Shown here: positions 5,994-13,600 of the stretch, piece by piece
Layout: the number at the start of each line of letters is the position of its first letter
Numbering within the stretch: the first letter of the stretch is position 1
Source of the DNA: Rhodoferax sp.
GTDB taxonomy: Bacteria; Pseudomonadota; Gammaproteobacteria; Burkholderiales; Burkholderiaceae_C
Assembly (NCBI GenBank): GCA_021731215.1
Contig: JAKFXU010000345.1
Span: forward strand, 1 to 13,870
Direction of reading: 5' to 3'
Length of the DNA: 13,870 nt
Made by a program: the position numbers and the translations under genes
The notes under the pieces: generated by a model
What the model saw: only the letters and a program-made list of their open reading frames with translations
Told to the model about the DNA's origin: nothing
Database searches by the model: none

Positions 5994-7196
5994 ATGAAAA
6001 CGATGTTTTTTGCTTGGCGTTACCTCTGGGCCAGACCCTTGGCTGCGGCGCTGAATCTGCTGTTGTTGAGCCTGGGGCTGGCGTCCATCACCTTCTTGCT
6101 GCTGGTCGGACACCAGCTCAACAAGGCGTTTGAGCGCGATCTGGCCGGTATCGACCTGGTGGTGGGCGCCAAAGGCAGTCCCATGCAACTGATCCTATCG
6201 GGCGTATTCCACATCGATGTGCCGCCGGGCAACGTGCCGCTGCAGGCGGTGCAGGCGCTGGAAAAACATCCCTTGGTGGCAGGGGTCATCCCGATCAGCC
6301 TGGGGGACAACTACCAGGGCTTTCGCATCGTGGGCAGCTCGCACGACTACATCACGCACTACCAGGCCAGGCTGGCGCAAGGCCGGCTCTGGGAGGCGCC
6401 GATGCAGGTGGTGCTGGGTGCCGCGGCGGCGCGCAAGCTCGGTCTGGTAATGGGCAGCACTTTTGTCGGGTCGCACGGCTTGGGCGCCGGCGGCCACAGC
6501 CATGGCGACAGTGCTTACACGGTGAGCGGCATTCTGGCGCCCAGCGGCAGCGTGCTGGACCGGTTGATCCTGACCGACACGGCCTCGGTGTGGGAGGTGC
6601 ATGAAGCCTATACCGCCCTGGATGCCGAAGATCGCAAGCTCATGGAAGAAGAGCGCGAGCTCACCCTGGCGCTGATCCGCTACAAATCCCCGCTGGCGGC
6701 CATGAGTTTCCCGCGCTACATCAACACCAGCACCGAAATGCAGGCCGCAGCCCCGGCACTGGAGATCACCCGACTCTTGAGCATGTTGGGGCTTGGCGCC
6801 GATGTGCTGCGGGCATTCGCCGGCGTGTTGTTGCTGACGGCCGGCTTGAGTGTGTTCATTGCCCTGTGGAGCGCGGTGCGCGAACGCCGCGCCGACCTGG
6901 CGCTGCTGCGCATGCTGGGCGCGCCGCCGGCCAAAGTGGCGGCCCTGCTGCTCACCGAAGCGCTGTGGCTGGGCGCGCTGGCCGCGGTGCTGGGGCTGGC
7001 GGGTGGTCAGGCGCTGGCGGCATTGATCGGCTGGCTGCTGCAGCTTGATAACTCTTTGCTCATCGGCGGTCTGGTGTGGCCGCCGGAGTTGATGCTGGTG
7101 CCCTTGATGGCACTGGGAGTATCGCTGGTGGCGGCGCTATTGCCGGCGCTGGGGGCGTACCGTGTCAATGTGTTTGAACTTCTTCAATCAAGGTGA
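5994..7196 (+). CDS. FtsX/MacB-type ABC transporter permease
   Basis: 400 residues. One membrane helix at about 16-39, then a large periplasmic domain (about 45-260) starting with DLVVGAKGSPMQLILSGVFHID, a block characteristic of this subgroup. The C-terminal FtsX domain has three membrane helices (about 270-400), with the cytoplasmic loop RERRADLALLRMLGAPPAKV and the terminal PALGAYRVNVFELL. This MacB-like topology is associated with mechanotransmission or envelope transport rather than classical import. An His-bearing loop, H161, H168, H170 with D172, sits in the periplasmic domain. It pairs with the ATPase immediately upstream. The start ATG 5994 is near the ATPase stop; ATG 6003 is a possible alternative. 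A similar ATPase-permease pair next to a DUF3299 gene occurs, from memory, in the Pseudomonas aeruginosa zinc regulon (PA4063-PA4066). Confidence 0.87.
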   Translation: MKTMFFAWRYLWARPLAAALNLLLLSLGLASITFLLLVGHQLNKAFERDLAGIDLVVGAKGSPMQLILSGVFHIDVPPGNVPLQAVQALEKHPLVAGVIPISLGDNYQGFRIVGSSHDYITHYQARLAQGRLWEAPMQVVLGAAAARKLGLVMGSTFVGSHGLGAGGHSHGDSAYTVSGILAPSGSVLDRLILTDTASVWEVHEAYTALDAEDRKLMEEERELTLALIRYKSPLAAMSFPRYINTSTEMQAAAPALEITRLLSMLGLGADVLRAFAGVLLLTAGLSVFIALWSAVRERRADLALLRMLGAPPAKVAALLLTEALWLGALAAVLGLAGGQALAALIGWLLQLDNSLLIGGLVWPPELMLVPLMALGVSLVAALLPALGAYRVNVFELLQSR

Positions 7197-7200
7197 ATTT

Positions 7201-7449
7201 ATGAAAAAAATGCTGCTGGCAGTCGTATCCCTTGCCCTGATCGCTACTGTTTCGACCGCGGCTGAAACCCACACCGACAAGGAAACCAAAGCCGACATTG
7301 CCCGCCACCGGGCCATGGCGACGGCCCACGAGGCGGCCGCCAAGTGCCTGGAGTCCGGCAAAAAACACGAGGTGTGCAGCCAGCAGTTGCAGGCCGCCTG
7401 CAAGGGCTTGGCGATTGGCAAATACTGCGGCATGAAGCACCAGCATTAA
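7201..7449 (+). CDS. Small secreted Cys/His protein of unknown family
   Basis: 82 residues. A clear signal peptide (MKKMLLAVVSLALIATVSTAA, residues 1-21) leaves a mature protein of about 61 residues with four cysteines, C49, C59, C67 and C76 (spacings x9, x7, x8), and six histidines (H24, H36, H43, H56, H80, H82), two of them in the last three residues (KHQH). The mature chain is otherwise charged and helical-looking. Such content fits a periplasmic metal-binding or disulfide-stabilised protein. The ribosome site AAGGTGAA overlaps the permease stop, so it is the next cistron of the same operon and probably well translated. I do not recognise a named family; a role as periplasmic zinc carrier is inference from composition and neighbours. 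Confidence 0.88.
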   Translation: MKKMLLAVVSLALIATVSTAAETHTDKETKADIARHRAMATAHEAAAKCLESGKKHEVCSQQLQAACKGLAIGKYCGMKHQH

Positions 7450-7476
7450 CCTGAAAACATGATCGAGGGAAATTTC

Positions 7477-8004
7477 ATGAAGCCTGTTGCCCTGAAGTTT
7501 GCTGCACTGGTTGGCTTGCTGTGCGCTGCTCTCCTGCCCTTGGTTGGACTGGCACAACTGAGTTCACCGATTGCAGGCGGCGTCCCCAGTGGCACCGGTG
7601 CCGGCGTGCACAGCCCCAACAGCCCGTTCGCACCGCTGCCGCAGCGCGACGATGTGTTGCCCTGGGCCATGCTGACTGATGTCAAATTGAAAAAAGTCAA
7701 GAACCGCTTGCTACCCGTGTTCCCGGCAACGGTGCAGGCGCTGAACGACAAAACCCAGCGCATCCAGGGCTTCATGATGCCGCTGGAGCCGGGCGAGAAA
7801 CAAAAGCATTTTTTACTCAGTGCGGTGCCCCTGAGCTGTTCTTTCTGTTCGCCGGGTGGCCCGGAGAGCATGGTTGAAGTCAAAACCAAAACCCCGGTCA
7901 AATACTCGCTGGAACCGGTGACGGTGGAAGGCAAGTTCGCCGTGCTCAACGACGACCCCTATGGCCTGTACTACCGCATCACCGACGCGGTCAGTGTGAA
8001 GTAG
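7477..8004 (+). CDS. DUF3299 family secreted protein
   Basis: 175 residues. Signal peptide at 1-26 (cleaved near GLA-Q), then a Pro/Gly/Ser-rich linker (about 28-55), then a compact domain with the DUF3299 pattern: VFPATVQALNDKTQRIQGFMMPLE (81-104, in segments), HFLLS, then SCSFCSPGGPES with C121 and C124, and finally VEGKFAVLNDDPYGLYYRI. The SCSFC pair lies where the family has its conserved Cys and could hold a metal or a disulfide. The start at 7477 is chosen because GAGGGAA lies 6 nt before it and the signal peptide begins there. It follows the small Cys/His gene by 27 nt. The biochemical function of DUF3299 is not known to me; recurring neighbours are MacB-like ABC genes. Confidence 0.85.
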   Translation: MKPVALKFAALVGLLCAALLPLVGLAQLSSPIAGGVPSGTGAGVHSPNSPFAPLPQRDDVLPWAMLTDVKLKKVKNRLLPVFPATVQALNDKTQRIQGFMMPLEPGEKQKHFLLSAVPLSCSFCSPGGPESMVEVKTKTPVKYSLEPVTVEGKFAVLNDDPYGLYYRITDAVSVK

Positions 8005-8017
8005 CAGAGTTCTTGTT

Positions 8018-8419
8018 TTGACGACGCGAAGACGCTGGCAAGGGCATTGGGCGCTGCTCCCGCTGGCCGTGTTCGCGCTCGTCTTGCTGTGGAGTCAAAG
8101 CCTCGGCCTGCTGCACAGCATCGTGCATGGGTCGTCGAGCGCGACCGGGGCTGCCACGCACGCCGCGCATGTCGCCGATGCAGTGGCGCAACCGGGTCAG
8201 GGCGCTGACAGTTTCTTCACCCGGCTGTTCAGTGGCCACAGCGACGATTCGGATTGCCGTCGCTACGACCAGTCCAGCCACTTTGACGCCATGCCGGGCC
8301 TGCCGGTGCTGGCACTGCCACTGGTTCTGGCGCCATTTGTCGTGTCAGTTTTGCCGGGCCTGGCGCTGGCCCGCTGGCGCGCGCTGTTTCAAGCGCGCGG
8401 CCCGCCTTCGGTTCGCTGA
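8018..8419 (+). CDS. Small two-helix membrane protein with His/Cys periplasmic loop (DUF2946-like), TTG start
   Basis: 133 residues from TTG 8018; an in-frame stop at 7997 and no ATG or GTG leave TTG as the best start, with AGAG 8 nt before it. Membrane helix at about 11-32 ends in LLHSIVHG (H33, H37). A loop with H48, H51, H74, C80 (LFSGHSDDSDCRRYDQ) and H88 follows, then a second hydrophobic segment at about 94-114 and a basic C-terminus. The LHxxxH and CRxYDQ pattern resembles small membrane proteins (DUF2946-like) often found before metal TonB-dependent receptors; this is recognition of pattern only. It lies 13 nt after the DUF3299 gene and before the receptor. Topology suggests that the His/Cys loop faces the periplasm. 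Function unknown; metal binding is plausible. Confidence 0.75.
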   Translation: MTTRRRWQGHWALLPLAVFALVLLWSQSLGLLHSIVHGSSSATGAATHAAHVADAVAQPGQGADSFFTRLFSGHSDDSDCRRYDQSSHFDAMPGLPVLALPLVLAPFVVSVLPGLALARWRALFQARGPPSVR

Positions 8420-8440
8420 ACCCCTCTCTTTGAAATCGCT

Positions 8441-8466
8441 GCCTGCCGGCCTGTTCGCTGGCGGGT
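8441..8466 (+). other. Strong hairpin between the TTG-started gene and the receptor gene
   Basis: Arms CCTGCCGGC (8442-8450) and GCTGGCGGG (8457-8465) form a 9-bp stem with two G-U pairs in RNA and a 6-nt loop. It occupies the 81-nt gap before the receptor ATG. No proper T-run follows, so it may protect or process the mRNA, or partly stop transcription, rather than end it. Confidence 0.45.
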
Positions 8467-8500
8467 GCTCGTATCTTGTTTGATTCAAAACGGACCCCTC

Positions 8501-10504
8501 ATGAAAAAATTCTCGTTTGCCCTGGTGTCGCTGGGCTCCATCTCGGCTGCGACCGTGTTCGCCCAAACCCCGCCGGTCGCCACGCTGGCGCCCATTACGG
8601 TCACCGGCAACCCGCTTGGCGCTGCTGATTTAATAGTGCCTGCCGCCCAGTATTCGGGGGCTGAGCTGCTATTGCGTGCCAAGAGCACGCTGGGCGAAAC
8701 GCTGGACGGCACGCCCGGCATCAGCAGCAGCTACTTTGGCCCCAACGCCAGCCGCCCCATCATTCGCGGCCTCGATGGTGACCGCATCCGCATTCTGAAC
8801 AATGGCGGCGCCGTGGTGGACGCTTCCAGCCTGAGCTCCGACCATGCCGTAACGGTTGACCCGCTGAGCATCGAGCGCATTGAAGTGCTGCGCGGCCCCG
8901 GCGCCCTGCAGTACGGCGGCAGTGCCGTGGGCGGCGTGGTCAATGTGATTGACAACCGCATTCCACGCGAAGCCCTGTTTGACGCCCAGGGGGGTGTGAC
9001 CGGCAAGGTGAACCTGGGTCTGGCCAGTGGCAACGCCGAGAAGGGGGGTGGTTTTTTGCTGGAAGGCGGCAATGACCGTTACGCCCTGCACGCCGACGTG
9101 TTCAATCGCACCACCGGGGACGTGTCGGTGCCCTTGGCCCTGGCGTGCAGCAAGCCCGGCGCGCCAGGCTTGGCCAACAAAATCTGCAACTCGGCCAGCG
9201 ACAGCCGGGGTGCCGCAGTGGGGGGCTCGGTGTTTTTCAGTCAGGGCTATGTGGGCGCTTCAGTCAGCGGATTTCGAAGCGACTACGGCACGGTGGCGGA
9301 GGATGCCGTGACGATTGGCATGAAGTCCGACCGTTACGCCCTGGCGGGTGAACTGCGTGGCTTGAGCGGCCTGTTTCAGAGCGTCAAGGGGCAACTGGGC
9401 CATAGCGTGTACGAACATACCGAATATGAGGGCGGCAGCGCCGGCACCCTGTTCAAAAACAATGGCAATGACTTGCGCCTGGAAGCACGCCACGCCAAGC
9501 TGGGCGCACTCGACGGTGTGATCGGGCTGCAGGCCGACACGTCCCGTTTTTCGGCCGATGGCGAGGAAGCCTTTGCGCCCTACAGCCAAACCCGCCAGAG
9601 CGCCCTGTTTGCCTATGAAGAGCTGGCCACCAGTTGGGGCCGCTTGAGTTTTGGTGCACGCCTGGAGTCCGTCAACGTGGAATCTTTGGGCAATCCGCTG
9701 ATTGCCCGTTTTGTGCCAGCCAGCCGCCGCTTCACCCCGGCCAGCTATGCGCTGGGTGGTTTGTGGAACGTGGCGCCCGAATGGCAACTGACGTCCAACC
9801 TGGCTTACACCCAGCGCGCGCCCAAAGACTACGAGTTGTTTGCCGACGGCCCGCACCTCGCCACCCAGGCCTACGAGCTCGGCAATGCCAACCTGGCGCT
9901 GGAACAATCCAGCAACCTGGACCTGGGCGTGAACTGGAAGAGCGGCGCCCACCGTTTGGGCGTCAGTGCGTTTGTCAACCACTTCAATAATTACATTTCG
10001 CTGGAGGCCACCGGCGACAAGCAAGACGACTTGCCCGAATACGCCTATACCCAGGTGCAGGCCCGCTTCACCGGGCTGGAAGCCAGCGGCAATGTGCGGC
10101 TGCTGGACGGCGCGCACACCGTCGATCTGGAACTGCGTGGCGATTGGGTGCGCGCGGTCAACACCCGCACCGGCCAGCCGCTGCCCCGCATCGCCCCGGC
10201 GCGCGCGGGGGCCACGCTGCTGTGGGCACAAGGCCGGTGGAGCGCGCGCCTGGGCGCCAGCCATGCGGCGGCGCAAACCGATGTGCCCACTGGCCAACTC
10301 AGCACCGGCGCCTATACCCTGTGGAATGCGTCGCTGGCCTACCGCATGAAAACCGGCGGCGCCAATCTGCTGTGGTTTGCCCGGCTCGACAACCTCAGCG
10401 ACGCACTCGCCTATTCAGCCAGTTCCATCCTGACCCAAACCGCAGCCGGCAAGGCACCGCTGCCAGGGCGCAGTTTGAAGCTCGGCCTGCAGGCCAGTTT
10501 TTAG
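8501..10504 (+). CDS. znuD: ZnuD-like TonB-dependent outer-membrane metal receptor
   Basis: 667 residues. Signal peptide 1-21, a TonB-box-like segment TLAPITVTG at 28-36, and a plug domain (about 50-155) with RPIIRGLDGDRIRILNNG, DASSLSSDHAVTVDP, and IERIEVLRGPGALQYGGSAVGGVVN. A 22-strand-type beta barrel follows and ends in a terminal Phe (LGLQASF), the usual outer-membrane signal. The plug pattern matches ZnuD-type zinc receptors rather than siderophore receptors. A Cys pair, C216 and C229, brackets a probable surface loop. Histidines in HSVYEHTEYEGG and nearby loops could bind metal. The start 8501 is chosen over an earlier in-frame GTG because the signal peptide begins there. It is the last gene of the zur operon, giving an outer-membrane step to the inner-membrane ZnuABC. 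Substrate zinc is inferred. Confidence 0.88.
   Translation: MKKFSFALVSLGSISAATVFAQTPPVATLAPITVTGNPLGAADLIVPAAQYSGAELLLRAKSTLGETLDGTPGISSSYFGPNASRPIIRGLDGDRIRILNNGGAVVDASSLSSDHAVTVDPLSIERIEVLRGPGALQYGGSAVGGVVNVIDNRIPREALFDAQGGVTGKVNLGLASGNAEKGGGFLLEGGNDRYALHADVFNRTTGDVSVPLALACSKPGAPGLANKICNSASDSRGAAVGGSVFFSQGYVGASVSGFRSDYGTVAEDAVTIGMKSDRYALAGELRGLSGLFQSVKGQLGHSVYEHTEYEGGSAGTLFKNNGNDLRLEARHAKLGALDGVIGLQADTSRFSADGEEAFAPYSQTRQSALFAYEELATSWGRLSFGARLESVNVESLGNPLIARFVPASRRFTPASYALGGLWNVAPEWQLTSNLAYTQRAPKDYELFADGPHLATQAYELGNANLALEQSSNLDLGVNWKSGAHRLGVSAFVNHFNNYISLEATGDKQDDLPEYAYTQVQARFTGLEASGNVRLLDGAHTVDLELRGDWVRAVNTRTGQPLPRIAPARAGATLLWAQGRWSARLGASHAAAQTDVPTGQLSTGAYTLWNASLAYRMKTGGANLLWFARLDNLSDALAYSASSILTQTAAGKAPLPGRSLKLGLQASF
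8632..8673. repeat. Second repeat-like hairpin in the receptor gene
   Basis: Arms AATAG (8632-8636) and CTATT (8669-8673) enclose a GC-rich centre; read on the minus strand it starts AATAGCAGCTCAGCC, similar in kind to the element at 5519-5565. It is also in frame, encoding the residues just before the plug domain. A degenerate copy of the same dispersed family is possible; chance is not excluded. Confidence 0.25.
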
Positions 10505-10560
10505 ACCGGTGCGGGGTGCGCTGACAGCAAGCGCCGAAGGGCAGGACGGGAAATTCAGAA

Positions 10561-10601
10561 GCGCCCCCGGTTATCATCGAGCGGGAGGCCGGCCGGGGCG
10601 C
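10561..10601. other. GC-rich inverted repeat in the gap after the receptor gene
   Basis: GCGCCCCCGG (10561-10570) and CCGGGGCGC (10593-10601) can pair with one bulged C, with a loop of about 22 nt. The 141-nt gap 10505-10645 otherwise holds only a possible -10-like TATCAT (10572-10577) without a convincing -35. The hairpin could end the receptor transcript, but no T-run follows. Confidence 0.3.
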
Positions 10602-10645
10602 GACAAAGCAAAAACAGGCGCCGCCAGAGCTCATTTACGACATTC

Positions 10646-13600
10646 ATGCCGCTTTTCCGTCAACGTACCGGCGCCGCAGTGGGGGCCGATAACAAGCTGC
10701 TGCGCCAACTCCCGATCTGGCTGGTGGCCGCATTGCTGCTGCTCGCGGTCTGGTTGCATACCTGGGGTCTGATCGAGCAAGACCGCAGCCGCAACCTCGC
10801 CAACGCAGAGCAAGATATCGTCAACCTGGCGCGACTCAGTCAGGAACACGCCGAACGCACCTTCCATAGCGTCGACCAGACGCTGCGCATGGTGCTCTCT
10901 CAATACCAGGAGCACCAAGGCCAGATCGACCTGAAGGGGATGAGCGAACACGGTATTTTTGACAGTCGCATCCTGCTGCAGATCAGTGTCATTGATGCGC
11001 AGGGCATTCTGCAACTGAGCAGCCTGCCGTTCAGTGGTCGCATCGACCTGTCCGATGGCGAGCACTTCCTGGCGCAGGTGGCACCTGGCAGCGATGCGCT
11101 GTTCATCTCCCGCCGGCTGCGCGACCCGGTTTCAGGCCAGTGGTCGCTTCAGGTATCGCGCCGCATCAGCGGTAAGAACGGAGCATTTGGCGGCGTCGTC
11201 GTGGCTGCGCTCGACCCCGCCTATTTTTCCGACTTTTATGGCGAACTCAAGCTCGGCCAGCAGGGTTCCGCGGCCCTGGTCGGGCTGGACGGTTCGGTTC
11301 GGGCGCAACGGGTCGGTGATCCGCAGGAATTCGAAGAGGGCCGGGTCACCAATCCGGTATTCCAGCGCCTGGCCCAAGGCGATCAAAGCGGCACCTTCAC
11401 CTGGCGTTCGACCCATGACGGGGTCGAACGGATCCAGCACTTCAAGGTATTGCCCTCCTACCCGTTTCTGGTCACGTTCGCGCGCGCCAGCAATGAAGTG
11501 TTGGCCCAATACCAGGCAACAAAATTACATCTCTTGTGGCATGCCGCCATCGTCAGTTTTATTCTGCTGGCGCTGGCGGGGTTGGTATCGTGGTATTTGG
11601 TGGTGCAACGGCGCCAGCGCCATGCGCAAGCGCAGGCTTTGCTGCGCTTGCAAGACCTGACCAGCCGGGTGCCGGGCCTCGTCTACCAGTATTTGCGGCG
11701 CCCCGATGGCAGTTCCTGCTTTCCTTTTGCCAGCGCCGGCATCCGCGACCTCTATCGGCTCAGCCCGCAAGAGGTGGCCGAGGATGCCGCGCCGGTGTTC
11801 GCTCTGATCCACCCGGACGACCTGGCCGGCGTTGCTGCGTCGATAGACGCCTCGGCGCGAACGCTGCAGCCCTGGGCGCATGAATTCCGGATCAATCTGG
11901 ATGGCACGGTGCGCTGGTTGTCGGGCAACGCTGCGCCGCAGCGCCACGCCGACGGCGCGGTGCTGTGGCACGGTTATTTGTCAGATGTCACCGAGCGCAA
12001 GGACAGCGAAGAATCATTCATCACCTTGTCGGCGGTGGTGGAGCAATCGCCAGTGTCCATCATCATTGCCGACCTCGAGGGCCGCATCGTCTATGTCAAT
12101 CCGATGTTCGAGCAGATCACCGGTTACAGCCGTGCCGAGGTGCTTGGACAGAACACGCGCATCCTGTCCTCGGGTGAGAAATCGGCGCAGGAATACCGCG
12201 AATTGTGGGCCACCCTGCTGGCCGGGAAAACCTGGGATGGCGAGTTTCACAACCGGCGCAAGGATGGCTCCTTGTTCTGGGAACACGCCAGAATTTCCCC
12301 CATTCTTGATGAGCACGGCGTGCCGATTCATTACGTGGCGATCAAGGAGGATATCTCCGAGCGCAAGGAAGCTGAGGCCCAGTTGCGCATTGCCGCTATT
12401 GCCTTCGAGTCGCAGGAAGGCATGTTCGTCAGCGATGCCGCCGGCGTCATGCTGCGCGTCAATCAGGCTTTTTCAAAAATCACCGGCTATTCAGCGGCGG
12501 AGGCCATCGGTAAAACCCCCAGCCTGCTGAGTTCCGGGCGCCACGATGCGGCTTTTTATGCCGCCATGCGCGCTGTCATCCAAGAAAACGGTGCGTGGGA
12601 GGGTGAAATCTGGAATCGCCGCAAGAATGGTGAAATATTCCCGGAGTGGTTGACCATCAGCGCGGTCAAGGACGCGCAGGGCGCCGTGACCCACTATGTC
12701 TCCACCTTGACCGACATCACGCGGCGCAAGGCGGCAGAAGACCAGATCAATCATCTGGCCTTCTACGATCCGCTCACCGGCCTGCCCAACCGCAGGCTGC
12801 TGATCGACCGGCTGCACCAGGCGCTGGCGGCCAGCACCCGCAGCGGGCGCGAGGGCGCGCTGCTGTTCATGGACCTCGACAATTTCAAGACCCTCAATGA
12901 CACTTACGGGCATGGCCGCGGCGACCTGCTGCTGCAACAGGTCGGCCAGCGGCTGCTGGCTTGCGTGCGCGAGGGCGATACCGTGGCGCGCCTGGGCGGC
13001 GACGAGTACGTGGTCATGCTCGAAGACCTCAGCAAGCGCCCGCGTGAAGCCGCTGCGCAGGCAGAAATCCTGGGTGGCAAAATTCTTTACGCGCTCAATC
13101 TGCCCTTTGATCTGCTCGGTAACGAATACCACATCACGCCGAGCATCGGCGTGACCCTGTTTGCCGACCATCAGAACAGCGCCGATGAACTGATGAAGCG
13201 TGCCGACTTGGCGATGTACCAGGCCAAGGCCGCCGGGCGCAACACCTTGCGTTTTTTTGATCCCGAGATGCAGGCTGCGGTCAATGCGCGGGTCGCGCTG
13301 GAACGCGACTTGCGTTGCGGCCTGCTAGAAAACCAGTTGGTGCTCGATTACCAGCCGCAGGTCGACGAGCGGGGTCGTCTGACCGGGGTCGAGGCGCTGC
13401 TGCGCTGGCAGCATCCCGAACTTGGATGGGTGTCGCCGACGCAATTCATCCCGCTAGCCGAAGACGCCGGCCTGATCTTGCCGCTGGGTCACTGGGTGCT
13501 GCAGACCGCCTGCCTGCAGCTCACGGCTTGGGCTGCGCAGGCGCAGACCGCCCATTTGACGCTGTCGGTCAACGTCAGCGCGATGCAATTTCACTCGGAC

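Noticed and set aside
9260..10297. Long 345-codon minus-strand open frame opposite the receptor gene
   Set aside because: It is antisense to a clearly recognisable TonB-dependent receptor, has no domain I recognise and is explained by high GC and codon bias.
10505..10645. Possible short gene in the gap before the GGDEF-EAL gene
   Set aside because: An open frame from 10509 runs into the known gene out of frame and has no recognisable protein features.
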